The notes beneath the pieces are model-generated. The model was not told the origin of the DNA. It saw only the letters and a program-made list of their open reading frames with translations, and ran no database searches. Both the position numbers and the translations under genes were made by a program. Shown one piece after another: positions 1-8,809 of a stretch of DNA of 64,000 nucleotides. The DNA comes from Sphingopyxis sp. BE259. Its GTDB lineage: Bacteria; Pseudomonadota; Alphaproteobacteria; Sphingomonadales; Sphingomonadaceae. Position 1 is the first letter of the stretch. Every line of letters starts with the position of its first letter. Location: contig NZ_JAVDWM010000001.1 of assembly GCF_031457495.1 (NCBI RefSeq), positions 3,609,725 to 3,673,724 of the forward strand, read 5' to 3'.

Positions 1-13
1 TATTGAACCCCGC

Positions 14-535
14 ATGACAAGCTCTCGTTCGCCGCACCTGCGTTTCGGCCTGTTGATCGCGGCCTTCGCCTTCATTCTCGATCAGGTGACCAAATGGGTC
101 GTGATCACCCCGCTGTCGCTCGAGGCGAAGCGTGAGATCGAGATTATCGACATCTTCAACCTGACCTGGGCAGAGAATTGCGGCATTTCGCTGTCGATGT
201 TTTCGGACTGCAACGACACCACGCGCTGGACTTTGGTCGCGGTGACCGCGGCGGTCGCCGCCGCGGTCGGCATCTGGATGACCCGCGAAAAGGCGCGCGG
301 CGACGTCATCGCGCTGGCGCTGATTCTGGGCGGGGCGCTCGGCAATATCGTCGATCGTGTCCGCCACGGCTTTGTCGTCGATTTCGCCGACCTGCATTTC
401 GGCGATTTCCGCCCCTTCCTGATCTTCAACGTCGCCGATGCCTGCATCTCGATCGGGGTGCTTTTGCTGGTTGCGCGCGCGCTGCTCTTCGGCGAAAAGG
501 CGGCCAGCACGGGCGGGTCGCCGTCCTCCGACTAA
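14..535 (+). CDS. lspA: Lipoprotein signal peptidase (signal peptidase II)
   Basis: Inner-membrane aspartyl protease that cleaves the signal peptide from diacylated prolipoproteins. The 173-residue product has the normal family length and four hydrophobic segments. The two catalytic aspartates lie in GNIVDR (D114) and FNVADACI (D142), and the conserved ENCGISLSMF loop precedes them at about residues 54-63. The ATG at 14 gives the expected N-terminus. A TGA at 4-6 could end an upstream gene (ileS often precedes lspA), but too little is visible to say. A likely substrate, the lipoprotein at 560, follows after 24 bp in the same direction. Confidence 0.95.
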   Translation: MTSSRSPHLRFGLLIAAFAFILDQVTKWVVITPLSLEAKREIEIIDIFNLTWAENCGISLSMFSDCNDTTRWTLVAVTAAVAAAVGIWMTREKARGDVIALALILGGALGNIVDRVRHGFVVDFADLHFGDFRPFLIFNVADACISIGVLLLVARALLFGEKAASTGGSPSSD

Positions 536-559
536 ACGGGGCGCATAGGAGTTATTACA

Positions 560-979
560 GTGAACCGGACCACCGCCATCCTGGCCGCCTCGATTCTGGC
601 CACCACCCTGTCGGCCTGCGGCTCGAACAACCTGTTCAACCGCGACCGCCCCGACGAATTCGCGGTGTCGCGTCAGGCGCCGCTGGTCGTGCCGCCCGAC
701 TTCTCGCTGGCCCCGCCAGCCCCCGGCACCGTCCGCCCCGGCGGCGAATCGACCGCGGAGCAGACGCTGCGCGCGCTGTTCGGCGGCCCTTCGGCCCGCA
801 GCCCCAATGAAGCCGCGGTCATCAGCAGCGCCGACGGCGCCCGCGCCGACCCCGGCATCCGCAGCCAGGTCGGCAGCCCCGACACCCAGGTCGTCGACAA
901 GGGCCTGGTCACCCGCGACATCCTGGCCGCCCCCGAAGGCGACGGCCGCGACGCGCAGGCGGCGATTCCGGGGGCCTGA
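560..979 (+). CDS. DUF3035 / BamF-like outer-membrane lipoprotein
   Basis: Small lipoprotein of 139 residues with a type II signal peptide: basic start, hydrophobic stretch, and lipobox LSAC with the lipidated cysteine at about residue 20. The motif VVPPDFSLAPPAPG after the signal is typical of the alphaproteobacterial DUF3035 family, which has been assigned as BamF, an accessory of the beta-barrel assembly machine. The rest is proline/alanine-rich and probably flexible. The start is GTG at 560; no ATG fits. It follows lspA closely, suggesting cotranscription, and a strong hairpin terminator lies just downstream. The family call rests on the signal-proximal motif; the BamF role is family knowledge. 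Confidence 0.8.
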   Translation: MNRTTAILAASILATTLSACGSNNLFNRDRPDEFAVSRQAPLVVPPDFSLAPPAPGTVRPGGESTAEQTLRALFGGPSARSPNEAAVISSADGARADPGIRSQVGSPDTQVVDKGLVTRDILAAPEGDGRDAQAAIPGA

Positions 980-1002
980 ACCCGGCGCACATCACCGACT
1001 GG

Positions 1003-1028
1003 AAAGGCCCGGCTGTCCGGGCCTTTTT
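1003..1028. terminator. Rho-independent terminator, bidirectional
   Basis: A perfect 10-bp stem (AAAGGCCCGG, 4-nt loop CTGT, CCGGGCCTTT) runs straight into further T residues. It sits between the convergent lipoprotein gene at 560-979 and the membrane protein gene at 1037-1705. The A-run on the left would also serve as a U-run in the minus direction. Confidence 0.85.
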
Positions 1029-1036
1029 CGTGGCGG

Positions 1037-1705
1037 TCAGCGAAAAATCTGCGACACGACGACAAAAAGCACCAGCGCCTCGACCATCGCGCGCGAGGCA
1101 TGGCCCGCGGCGCGCCAGTAGCCGCAGCGCAAATGATGGGCGAACCACAGGATCTGCAACGTACCGAACCATAGCAGCGCAAAGACAAGCAGCGCGAAAC
1201 CGGTCACCTCCCACTCGACCTGCCCCGTTCGCATCAGGATCGACGACGCGCTCACCATCATTGCGAAGGGCGCGGTGACATAGCATTGGCTGTAAAAGGG
1301 CGGCTTGAGCGGCCCGCGGTCGAGCTTCACATGCCGCGCCCGCACCATCCGCGCCGCCATGATCAGCGGAAAAATGCTGAAGAACGCGACGCGCACCAAT
1401 ATCAGACTGCTGTCGTCGCTGATGAAGGCGCTCAACCCGGTCTTGCTGGTGATCAACTGGTCCTGCCCGACGAGCGACAGTTCGGCGGCATGCGTCAGCG
1501 CGATGGTCAGCAGCAGGAACAGCGGCGGCGACAGCGTATCGCTATATTGCCGCGCCGCCGGATCGCCGAGTTCGCTGTCGGCATAATCCATCATCGTCAG
1601 CGGCTTGGTCAACGCGCGCCACAAGGTGACCGGATAAAAGACCAGCCACGACATGATCTCATAGAGCAGCTCGTCGAGCGACTGGATGAGTTTCAGGAAA
1701 TCCAT
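1037..1705 (-). CDS. Polytopic membrane protein of unknown function
   Basis: 222 residues with about five hydrophobic helices (around residues 17-33, 61-75, 100-118, 142-157 and 166-190), so an integral inner-membrane protein. A YIP1/permease-like fold is possible, but I do not recognise a diagnostic motif. It lies 30 bp downstream of dxs on the same strand and may be cotranscribed with it. The ATG at 1705 is the first in frame. Function unknown. Confidence 0.75.
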   Translation of the reverse strand: MDFLKLIQSLDELLYEIMSWLVFYPVTLWRALTKPLTMMDYADSELGDPAARQYSDTLSPPLFLLLTIALTHAAELSLVGQDQLITSKTGLSAFISDDSSLILVRVAFFSIFPLIMAARMVRARHVKLDRGPLKPPFYSQCYVTAPFAMMVSASSILMRTGQVEWEVTGFALLVFALLWFGTLQILWFAHHLRCGYWRAAGHASRAMVEALVLFVVVSQIFR

Positions 1706-1735
1706 TGGCCTCGCCCCCGCTGCCAGCGATCCAGA

Positions 1736-3664
1736 CTAAGCCCGCGCGCCCGCTTCCTCGACCCCCGCGCTGTTGTGGCGCAGCGCTTTCAGCACGCAAT
1801 CGACGATCTGCGGCGCATTCAGCCCCGCGGCGTCATATTGCAGTTCGGGCTTGTCCTGGTCCTGAAACGCATCGGGCAGGCGCAGCGTGCGCAGCTTCAG
1901 CCCGGCATCGATCAGCCCCTCGTCGCTCGCCAAGGTCAGCACATGCGCGCCCAGCCCGCCGACGCTGCCTTCCTCGACCGTCACACACACTTCGTGGCTC
2001 GCCAGCGTCTTGCGGATCAGTTCTTCGTCGAGCGGCTTGGCGAAACGCAAATCGATGACGCTCGTCGACAGCCCGCGCGCTTCCAGCGTGTCAGCGGCTT
2101 TCAACGCCTCGGCCAATCGCGTGCCAAGCGAGAAGATCGCCACCGTCTTGCCGCTGCGCACGACGCGACCCTTGCCGATCTCCAGCTTCACCGGAACCTC
2201 GGGCAACGCGACGCCGGTGCCATTGCCGCGCGGATAACGGAAGGCGATCGGCCCCGCGTCATATTCCGCGGCGGTGTAGGTCATATGGACCAGCTCGGCC
2301 TCATCGGCCGCCGCCATCACCACCATATTGGGCAGCGTCGCCAGATAGGTGACGTCGAACGAGCCCGCATGGGTCGATCCGTCGGCGCCGACCAGCCCGG
2401 CGCGGTCGATCGCGAAACGCACCGGCAGGTTCTGGATCGCTACATCATGGACGACCTGATCATAGGCGCGCTGGAGGAACGTCGAATAGATCGCGCAGAA
2501 CGGCCGCATCCCCTGCGCCGCCAAGCCCGCCGCGAAGGTCACCGCATGTTGTTCGGCAATCCCGACGTCGAAGCTGCGCGTCGGATGCGCCTTGGCGAAT
2601 TTGTCGACGCCGGTCCCCGACGGCATCGCCGCGGTGATCGCGACGATGCGCGGGTCGGTGTCGGCCAGCTTCGCCAGCGTCTCGCCAAACACATTCTGAT
2701 ACTGCGGCGGTCCCGGCGGCGCTTTCGCCTGTTCGCCGGTGATGACGTCGAATTTCTGGACGCCATGATATTTGTCGGCGGCCGCCTCGGCGGGGGCATA
2801 GCCCTTGCCCTTCATCGTCACCGCATGGATCAGCACCGGGCCATGGTCGCTGTCGCGGACATTTTCCAGGATCGGGATCAGATGGTCGAGGTTATGCCCG
2901 TCGATCGGCCCGACATAATAAAAGCCCAGTTCTTCGAACAAGGTGCCGCCCATCGCCATGCCGCGCGCATATTCGTCGGTCTTCTTTGCCGCCTTGTGCA
3001 GCGGCTCGGGCAATTTGCGCGCAAAGCGCCGCGCGATTTCGCGCAGCTCGATAAACGGCCGCGACGACACCAGCTTCGCCAGATAGGCCGAGAGTCCTCC
3101 AACAGGGGGAGCGATCGACATATCATTGTCGTTGAGGATGACGATCAGCCGGTTGCCCGCCTGCTTCGCATTGTTCATCGCCTCATAGGCCATGCCCGCC
3201 GACATCGACCCGTCGCCGATCACCGCGATCGCCCGGCCCGGCTGATTCTTCAGCTTGTTGGCGATCGCAAACCCGAGCGCGGCGCTGATCGAGGTCGAAC
3301 TGTGCGCGGCGCCGAACGGGTCATATTCGCTCTCGCTGCGCTTGGTGAAGCCCGACAATCCGCCGCCGGTGCGCAAAGTTCGGATGCGGTCGCGGCGCCC
3401 GGTGATGATCTTGTGCGGATAGCATTGGTGGCCGACGTCCCACACGATCTTGTCGCGCGGGGTGTCGAACACATAATGCAGCGCGGTGGTCAGCTCGACG
3501 ACCCCCAGCCCCGACCCCAGATGGCCGCCGGTGGTGCCGACGGCCGAAATCATCTCGGCGCGCAGCTCGTCGGCGAACTGGCGGAGGTCTTCGGGCTTCA
3601 GCTTGCGGAGGTCGGCGGGGACATCCACCGTGTCGAGCAGCGGCGTTGACGGACGGTCGGTCAT
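1736..3664 (-). CDS. dxs: 1-Deoxy-D-xylulose-5-phosphate synthase
   Basis: Thiamine-diphosphate enzyme condensing pyruvate and glyceraldehyde 3-phosphate, the first step of the MEP isoprenoid pathway; cytosolic. 642 residues, normal length. Visible family motifs: [15 protein letters not shown] in the N-terminal ThDP domain, [17 protein letters not shown] (ThDP/Mg binding, GDG...NN) near residues 150-165, the pyrimidine-domain stretch [17 protein letters not shown], and the C-terminal transketolase domain. Its cofactor depends on thiamine made through thiC at 14475 in this window. Start ATG at 3664. Confidence 0.97.
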   Translation of the reverse strand: MTDRPSTPLLDTVDVPADLRKLKPEDLRQFADELRAEMISAVGTTGGHLGSGLGVVELTTALHYVFDTPRDKIVWDVGHQCYPHKIITGRRDRIRTLRTGGGLSGFTKRSESEYDPFGAAHSSTSISAALGFAIANKLKNQPGRAIAVIGDGSMSAGMAYEAMNNAKQAGNRLIVILNDNDMSIAPPVGGLSAYLAKLVSSRPFIELREIARRFARKLPEPLHKAAKKTDEYARGMAMGGTLFEELGFYYVGPIDGHNLDHLIPILENVRDSDHGPVLIHAVTMKGKGYAPAEAAADKYHGVQKFDVITGEQAKAPPGPPQYQNVFGETLAKLADTDPRIVAITAAMPSGTGVDKFAKAHPTRSFDVGIAEQHAVTFAAGLAAQGMRPFCAIYSTFLQRAYDQVVHDVAIQNLPVRFAIDRAGLVGADGSTHAGSFDVTYLATLPNMVVMAAADEAELVHMTYTAAEYDAGPIAFRYPRGNGTGVALPEVPVKLEIGKGRVVRSGKTVAIFSLGTRLAEALKAADTLEARGLSTSVIDLRFAKPLDEELIRKTLASHEVCVTVEEGSVGGLGAHVLTLASDEGLIDAGLKLRTLRLPDAFQDQDKPELQYDAAGLNAPQIVDCVLKALRHNSAGVEEAGARA

Positions 3665-3721
3665 GCCGCCGTCATAATGGTAACCCGCGATACTGTCGAA
3701 CGAAAAGGCGACGGCGCCGGA

Positions 3722-4234
3722 TCAGCGCGCGCTCGCCGGGTTCCGAATATCGTCGGCCAATTGCCAGCAACCGCCGCTCGGTCGAAAGGTCAACGCGCCG
3801 CCCGGCCCGGTCTTTTCGATCAAGGTTCCCGGCCCGTCGCCCTCCCCGGGCGCAAATCGCCCCGGCATCCAATCGACGCGCTGGATGCCGCCGTCGCCGG
3901 TGCTGAAATCGACCTGAACATAGACCAGCTGGCGCGGGTCGCCGCCGTTCGCCGCGAACAACCGCTCCGATGCGCGGGTGACATAGCTGTAATCCATCAT
4001 CACGATCGGGAAATCACGGACCGCCGCCGAGCCATAACGCGCCCGCACAGCCTGGCTGTTGGCAAACGGCCACAAAAAGGCCGGGAAGTCGCCGTTGCGG
4101 CAGGCACTCGCGGCTTCATCCAGAAAAAAGCGGTCGCTCTCGCTCAGCGGTTCGGCGGCCATGGCGCCGCCCGGCGCCAGCCCCATGAGCGCCGCCGCCA
4201 TCGCCCAGCGCATCCGCCCGTCACTCTTGCTCAT
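3722..4234 (-). CDS. Hypothetical exported protein
   Basis: 170 residues. The N-terminus (MSKSDGRMRW, hydrophobic core, GGAMAAE) is a type I signal peptide cut near residue 27, so the protein is probably periplasmic. The mature part has two cysteines and no motif I recognise. Its start overlaps the end of the small membrane protein gene at 4221-4469 by 14 bp, so the two are probably translated from one mRNA, with dxs 57 bp further down. Function unknown. Confidence 0.7.
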   Translation of the reverse strand: MSKSDGRMRWAMAAALMGLAPGGAMAAEPLSESDRFFLDEAASACRNGDFPAFLWPFANSQAVRARYGSAAVRDFPIVMMDYSYVTRASERLFAANGGDPRQLVYVQVDFSTGDGGIQRVDWMPGRFAPGEGDGPGTLIEKTGPGGALTFRPSGGCWQLADDIRNPASAR

Positions 4235-4469
4235 CGTGTTTCACCTCCTCATCGGTCGCGGCGTTTTTCGCCGCGCCGATCTGGGCATAAAGGCCGCGCA
4301 CCATCAGGTCTGTGAACACGATCATAACCCCGATCATCCCGATCAGCAGCGCCACCGCGGCGACCGGGAACGGCCCGATGCTATTGATCGCGCCGCGCCG
4401 CAGCGCGACGGCGAGCGCCGCCGCGATCGCCATCAGCGCATAACCGATCAGGCGCGGGGTGCGGTTCAT
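4221..4469 (-). CDS. Small two-helix membrane protein
   Basis: 82 residues with two strongly hydrophobic stretches (about 8-24 and 34-54) and a polar, acidic C-terminal tail rich in D, E and K. The ATG at 4469 begins MNRTPRLIGYA. The reading frame is open further upstream, but that part is arginine-rich without domain character and runs back into the mipA-like divergent region, so I chose the internal ATG. It overlaps the downstream exported-protein gene by 14 bp. Function unknown. Confidence 0.6.
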   Translation of the reverse strand: MNRTPRLIGYALMAIAAALAVALRRGAINSIGPFPVAAVALLIGMIGVMIVFTDLMVRGLYAQIGAAKNAATDEEVKHDEQE

Positions 4470-4668
4470 CGGCGCGACAGCCAGGCCGGGGCAGGACTGG
4501 GGGCGCGCCGCGAGGAACCAACGGCGAAGCGGCGCGATAAGGAGACGGCGAGGGCCGGGTGATGCATGAAAGGCACGATGCGGCCAAAACCATGGTTCGG
4601 CAAGACGAAGCCTTTGCAATATCTGGACGATCGCATACACCCCCAGCCAAGAGGGGCAAGAATATAGG

Positions 4669-5700
4669 ATGTTTATGCCCGATTTGACGCCGCTCTTTCG
4701 TCTGGTTCGCCGGACCGGCACGCTTCCGCTTTTCGCAACGCTCGCCTTCACGGGCTTCGCTGCCGCCCCGGCGTCGGCCGCCGATGCGCCGCTGCCCGCC
4801 GACCTGACCGCGCCCGGCGATGCCGCATCGAGCCTCGAAGCCGATCAGCCCGCGCGCTACGTGCAAGACAGCAGCGACCTCGACGAAAATATCCTGCTCC
4901 CCGCGGCGCGCGACGACGATGCAGATGGCGAACGCAAATGGTCGCGCGACTATATCGCGGTCGCTGGCGGCTTGCTCAACTCGCCCGACTACAACGGCTC
5001 TGACGATCGCCGCATCCTGCCCGCCTTTTATGTGCGCGGGCGGGTCAGCGGTTATTCCTTTTCGACTCGCGGCACCAATTTCCAGGTCGACCTGATCCGC
5101 CATCGCCGCGGACAAAAGACCGATTTCAAGTTCGGCCCGATCATCAGCCTGCGCGCCGACCGCTCCGGCAGTGTCAAGGATCCGCAGGTCGATGCGCTCG
5201 GCAAGCGAAAGGCGGCGATCGAGGCGGGCTTTTTCACCGGGGTCACCCACACGGGCGTCATCACCAGCGCCTATGACCAGATCGGCTTTCGCCTCGTCGC
5301 GTTAAAGGACATATCGGGCCGCCACGGCAGTTGGGCAGCGTCGCCGACGATCGATTATGGCACCCCGCTGTCGAAACGCGCCTTCATCGGCATATCCGCG
5401 TCGGTCAATTTTTACGGCAAGGGTTTTGGCCGCTATTATTACGACATCGATCCGGTCGGCAGCGCCGCGAGCGGCCTGCCCGTCTACACCGGTGCCGGGA
5501 CCAAGGCGACGGCGGGCAAATATACGCTGGGAATGGCGGGCGCCTATGCGTTGTCGGGCGACCTTCGCAAGGGGTTCGTGATGATCGGCGGCGCCCAATA
5601 CGGCCGCCTGCTGTCACGCTACGCCGATTCGCCGATCGTGAAGGACGTCGGCAGCGCCGACCAATGGCTGTTCGGCGGCGGGCTGGCGTATCAGTTCTGA
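4669..5700 (+). CDS. MipA/OmpV family outer-membrane protein
   Basis: 343 residues: a signal peptide ending around PASAADA (residue 38), an acidic linker, then a beta-barrel with many alternating aromatic strands and a C-terminal phenylalanine (LAYQF), the usual outer-membrane barrel signature. The motif SRDYIAVAGGLLNSPDYNGSDDRRILPAF is characteristic of MipA/OmpV proteins, which are outer-membrane porins or scaffolds linked to murein metabolism. There are two possible starts, ATG at 4669 or ATG at 4675; the second has AGGA close upstream. Divergent from the small membrane operon at 4469. Confidence 0.88.
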   Translation: MFMPDLTPLFRLVRRTGTLPLFATLAFTGFAAAPASAADAPLPADLTAPGDAASSLEADQPARYVQDSSDLDENILLPAARDDDADGERKWSRDYIAVAGGLLNSPDYNGSDDRRILPAFYVRGRVSGYSFSTRGTNFQVDLIRHRRGQKTDFKFGPIISLRADRSGSVKDPQVDALGKRKAAIEAGFFTGVTHTGVITSAYDQIGFRLVALKDISGRHGSWAASPTIDYGTPLSKRAFIGISASVNFYGKGFGRYYYDIDPVGSAASGLPVYTGAGTKATAGKYTLGMAGAYALSGDLRKGFVMIGGAQYGRLLSRYADSPIVKDVGSADQWLFGGGLAYQF

Positions 5701-5733
5701 GCGGATGCGGGCAAAAGGCGATATTTGTAGCAT

Positions 5734-5836
5734 CGTCATCCTGAACTTGTTTCAGGATCCATGGCCTGCCGTTTCCTTCGGCGCGGCACCAAATTCGAGC
5801 TCAGGCCGTGGATGCTGAAACAAGTTCAGCATGACG
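5734..5836. repeat. Palindromic intergenic repeat, family A, copy 1
   Basis: About 103 bp forming a long imperfect inverted repeat. The left arm begins CGTCATCCTGAACTTGTTTC and the right arm ends GAAACAAGTTCAGCATGACG, with ATGGCCTG and CGTGGATG flanking a variable centre. Two more copies lie at 36339-36441 and 41699-41800. It fills the gap between the convergent porin and LysR genes, where its hairpin could stop transcription both ways. Confidence 0.9.
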
Positions 5837-5877
5837 AAGTTGAAGGTCCGATCCCTACCCCAAAGCCGCCGCCGCCC

Positions 5878-6768
5878 TCACCCCAACCCCGCAACCCGCG
5901 CCCGCGCCTTCATCGCCTCGACAAACGCGCGCGCCGCGGGCAATCCCGCGCGTGACTGTTCGAACAGCAGATGGACTGGTAGCGCCGGCGGCTGGTCGTC
6001 CGCCAGCAGCGCGATCAGCCGCCCGGCAGCGAGCGCGTCGGCGAGCTGATAGCTGAGCAGGTTGGCGATCCCCAGGCCCGCCTCCGCCGCCGCCAGCGCC
6101 GCATCGACCGTGTTGACGACCAGCCGCGGCCTGGGATCCAGCCGCCAGCGCCCGCTCGCCAGCTGCCAGTCGCTGGTTGCACGCGGCCCCATCGTGCCGA
6201 TCAGATCATGCCCCGCCAGGTCGTCGACCCCCTGCGGCGCCCCGCGGCGGGCCAGATAGGCGGGGCTGGCGACCAGCATCTGGCGCACCCGGCCGATCCG
6301 CACCGCGGTCAATCCCGAATCGGCGAGCGCGCCGATCCGTACCGCAACGTCGATCCCCTCCTCGACGATCCGGACGTTGCGGTCGATCAGCATCATCCGC
6401 ACCACCAGCTCGTCATGCTGCGCCATCAGCGCACCGACCACCGGCAGCACATGCAGCCGCCCAAACATCACCGGCGCGGTCACATACAGTTGTCCACGCG
6501 GCGCGGCCGTCGCCCCGCGCAGTTCGCGCTCGGCCCCCGCCAGATCGGCCAGGATGCGCCGCGCCTGGTCCAGAAACGCCGCGCCTTCGTCGGTCAGCGC
6601 GACCGCGCGGGTCGAGCGGTGGAACAGCAGCGTCCCCAGCCGCGCCTCCAGCGCCGCGATGCCGCGCGTCACCGCTGGCGGCGAGCTGTTCAGCTTGCGC
6701 GCCGCCGCCGCAAAGCCCCCCTCGCTCGCCACCGCGACGAACATTTCCAGGGTCAGCAGGCGGTCCAT
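5878..6768 (-). CDS. LysR-family transcriptional regulator
   Basis: 296 residues with an N-terminal winged helix-turn-helix (about 1-60; motif MDRLLTLEMFVAVASEGGFAA, then AALEARLGTLLFHRSTR) and a periplasmic-binding-protein-like effector domain from about 90 to the end. It resembles the CrgA/DsdC-like subgroup with RGQLYVTAP at the domain junction. Divergent from the operon starting at 6902, the usual arrangement for a LysR protein and its target; inverted GGAAC/GTTCC half-sites lie between them. The effector is unknown but is likely a substrate of that operon. Confidence 0.93.
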   Translation of the reverse strand: MDRLLTLEMFVAVASEGGFAAAARKLNSSPPAVTRGIAALEARLGTLLFHRSTRAVALTDEGAAFLDQARRILADLAGAERELRGATAAPRGQLYVTAPVMFGRLHVLPVVGALMAQHDELVVRMMLIDRNVRIVEEGIDVAVRIGALADSGLTAVRIGRVRQMLVASPAYLARRGAPQGVDDLAGHDLIGTMGPRATSDWQLASGRWRLDPRPRLVVNTVDAALAAAEAGLGIANLLSYQLADALAAGRLIALLADDQPPALPVHLLFEQSRAGLPAARAFVEAMKARARVAGLG

Positions 6769-6785
6769 CGATTATTCCATTTGTC

Positions 6786-6801
6786 GGAACAGAATAGTTC
6801 C
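6786..6801. promoter_or_regulatory. Candidate LysR operator
   Basis: GGAAC-N6-GTTCC inverted repeat (6786-6790 and 6797-6801), directly beside the LysR start at 6768, with a further TTCC half-site a few bases away. Its placement in the divergent promoter region fits an autoregulatory LysR site, but the site is inferred from symmetry and position alone. Confidence 0.45.
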
Positions 6802-6848
6802 AATTTCACCGATTATCACATGAACCGCAACAAACTATCTCTCCGTGT

Positions 6849-6883
6849 GCGAACAAGGGCATGTCCCCTCTGCCTTTGTTCGC
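6849..6883. promoter_or_regulatory. Inverted repeat just upstream of the flavoprotein operon
   Basis: GCGAACAA (6849-6856) pairs with TTGTTCGC (6876-6883). The repeat lies between the LysR-side operator and the GGAGG ribosome binding site near 6890, so it could be an activator site or a hairpin in the mRNA leader of the operon. Confidence 0.4.
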
Positions 6884-6901
6884 CCCTTACGGAGGCGCGG
6901 C

Positions 6902-7528
6902 ATGGCCCAAAACTACCGGCACACCCTGTTCAGCGACGCCGTCAAGACGTTGCAGGAACGCCACGGCTCGCGCGCTTCCTATCTGAAAATGGACGCTGGC
7001 GCCGACGGCACGCCCGATGCGCTGACCGCCAAGGAGCTGGACTATATCGCGCTGCGCGACAGTTTCTACATGGCCAGCGTCACCGCGGACGGCTGGCCCT
7101 ATATGCAGCACCGCGGCGGCCCCGCGGGTTTCCTCCGCCATATCGCGGGCAACCGCATCGGTTTCGCCGACTATCGCGGTAACAAGCAATACATCAGCAC
7201 CGCGAACCTCGCCGGCGACGACCGCGTCTCGCTGTTCCTGATGGATTATCCGAACCGGGACCGGCTGAAGCTGGTCTGCCATGCACACAGTATCGAGCTC
7301 GCCGACGATCCGGCGCTCGTCGCCTCGCTGATGCCCGCGGGGTATCGCGCCATCCCCGAACGCGCCTTTGTCATCGATGTGATCGGGTGGGAGTGGAATT
7401 GCTCGCAGCATATCACCCCGCGCTTCACCGAAGCCGAAATTTCCGCCGCGATCAAACCGATGGCGGCTGAACTCAATCAGCTGCGCGCCGAACTTGCGGC
7501 GCTGCGCGCAAACGGAGACGAACGATGA
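6902..7528 (+). CDS. Pyridoxamine 5'-phosphate oxidase-family flavoprotein
   Basis: 208 residues of the PNPOx-like split-barrel FMN fold. ALRDSFYMASVTADGWPYMQHRGGPAGF and GNKQYISTANLAGDDRVSLFLMDYP are the FMN-binding strands usual in this family. The C-terminal 30 residues (AAELNQLRAELAAL) look like a short coiled coil. The ATG at 6902 has GGAGG about 8 bp upstream; an earlier in-frame ATG has no such site. First gene of a tightly overlapped operon: its stop overlaps the GST start by 4 bp. Probably a flavin-dependent reductase or oxidase of a small xenobiotic; substrate unknown. Confidence 0.85.
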   Translation: MAQNYRHTLFSDAVKTLQERHGSRASYLKMDAGADGTPDALTAKELDYIALRDSFYMASVTADGWPYMQHRGGPAGFLRHIAGNRIGFADYRGNKQYISTANLAGDDRVSLFLMDYPNRDRLKLVCHAHSIELADDPALVASLMPAGYRAIPERAFVIDVIGWEWNCSQHITPRFTEAEISAAIKPMAAELNQLRAELAALRANGDER

Positions 7529-8136
7529 TCCATCTCTATGGCACCCCGCGGTCGGGCAACACCCACAAGGTCCGCATGGCGCTGACCTTTCTGGGCCTGC
7601 CATGGGACGAGCTAGCGACCGACGCCGCGGCGCGGCAATCAGACGCTTTTCGCGCCCTGACCCCGATGGCGCAAATCCCCTTCCTCATCGATGGCGAGGT
7701 CCGGCTGCGCGACAGTCAGGCGATCCTCGCCTATCTCGCGGCGCGCCACCGCCCCGGCGAATGGGACGGCCGGACTCCGCGGGAACGCGGTGAAATCACG
7801 CTGTGGCTGTCGCACGCCGCCAACGAGATCGCCAACGGCCCGGCCACATTGCGCCTCGCGCGCCAGTTCGGCGCTTCCATCGCCGAGGATCAGGCGCAGG
7901 CGATCACCGTACGCTTTCTGCCCGTCATCGAGGCGCATCTTTCCGACCGTCGCTGGCTCGTCGGCGACCGGCTGACCATCGCCGATCTGGCCGTCAGCCC
8001 CTATCTGGCGCTGATGGCAGAGGCCGACATCGACCTTGCCGACTGGCCGGCAATCGGCGAATGGACACGGCGGATCGCGGCACGTCCCGGCTTTCCCGCC
8101 ATGCCGGGCTGGCCCGCCGCCGAAGGAGCCGAATGA
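7525..8136 (+). CDS. Glutathione S-transferase family protein
   Basis: 203 residues: N-terminal thioredoxin-like domain (about 1-78, starting IHLYGTPRSGNTHKVR with the catalytic Ser region and the cis-Pro segment MAQIPFL) and an all-helical C-terminal domain with LTIADLAVSPYL. Cytosolic enzyme conjugating or isomerising electrophiles with glutathione. ATGA overlaps link it to the flavoprotein gene before it and the tautomerase gene after it, pointing to one detoxification or catabolic module. Confidence 0.92.
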   Translation: MIHLYGTPRSGNTHKVRMALTFLGLPWDELATDAAARQSDAFRALTPMAQIPFLIDGEVRLRDSQAILAYLAARHRPGEWDGRTPRERGEITLWLSHAANEIANGPATLRLARQFGASIAEDQAQAITVRFLPVIEAHLSDRRWLVGDRLTIADLAVSPYLALMAEADIDLADWPAIGEWTRRIAARPGFPAMPGWPAAEGAE

Positions 8137-8357
8137 TGCCCTATGTGAACATCAAGATTACCCGCGAAGGCGCGACGCCCGACCAAAAGGCCGAACTGAT
8201 CGCGGGGGTCACCGACCTGCTCCAACGCATCCTCGGCAAAAATCCCGCGACCACGGTGGTGACGATCGACGAGGTCGACTTGGACAATTGGGGCATCGGC
8301 GGGCTGCCCGTCACCGAATTTCGCGCGGCGCAGGCGGCAAAGGCACCGCCGCAATGA
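8136..8357 (+). CDS. 4-Oxalocrotonate tautomerase family protein
   Basis: Small tautomerase of 73 residues. These enzymes use an N-terminal proline freed by removal of Met as the general base. Two ATGs are adjacent (8133 and 8136); only the one at 8136 gives Met-Pro (MPYVNIKI), so I chose it. The rest, ITREGATPDQKAELIAGVTDLL followed by a TVVTIDEV strand, is typical of the family. Translationally coupled to the GST upstream and to the transporter gene downstream (4-bp overlap). Substrate unknown. Confidence 0.88.
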   Translation: MPYVNIKITREGATPDQKAELIAGVTDLLQRILGKNPATTVVTIDEVDLDNWGIGGLPVTEFRAAQAAKAPPQ

Positions 8358-8809
8358 CCACCAGCAACGCCCCGGCCTTTGCCGTCATCATGCTGCTGAC
8401 CGGCATCGGTATCCCGGTCCTCGCCGCGCTCAACGGCGGGCTCGGCGGGCGGCTGGGCAGTCCGCTCGCGGCATCGACGATCCTGTTCGGCCTCGCCTTT
8501 CTGATCGCCGCGACCGGCGCGCTGGCGACGGGGTCGCTCGGCCAGATCCGCTTTTCATCCGACGTCCCGTTCCATTTCTACTTCGGCGGGCTGTTCGTTG
8601 CGTTCTACGTGATCTCCGTGACCTTCATCGCCCCCAAATTCGGGGTCGGCAACGCGATCTTCTTCGTCCTTGTCGGCCAGCTCGCCAGCGCCGCGGTGAT
8701 CGACCATTTCGCGCTGTTCGGATCGATGCGCTTCCCGGTCGATGCCAAGCGCCTCGCGGGCATCGCGCTGATGGTCGCGGGGGTGTATCTGGCGCGGCGG
8801 ACGGGTTAG
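8354..8809 (+). CDS. DUF606 (YdcZ-type) DMT-superfamily transporter
   Basis: 151 residues with five hydrophobic segments (about 8-27, 38-58, 73-92, 96-118 and 132-148), the size and topology of DUF606 half-length DMT transporters. GGLFVAFYVISVTFIAPKFGVGNAIFFVLVGQLASAAVIDHFALFG is the conserved core. It probably exports a product or toxic substrate of the operon. It starts 4 bp inside the tautomerase gene; its stop overlaps the stop of the convergent gene at 8806. Confidence 0.85.
   Translation: MTTSNAPAFAVIMLLTGIGIPVLAALNGGLGGRLGSPLAASTILFGLAFLIAATGALATGSLGQIRFSSDVPFHFYFGGLFVAFYVISVTFIAPKFGVGNAIFFVLVGQLASAAVIDHFALFGSMRFPVDAKRLAGIALMVAGVYLARRTG

Noticed and set aside
1286..3649. 787-residue open frame on the plus strand across dxs
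   Set aside because: It is the antisense shadow of dxs, rich in Arg/His/Gln, with no domain motif; high-GC genes commonly give such frames.
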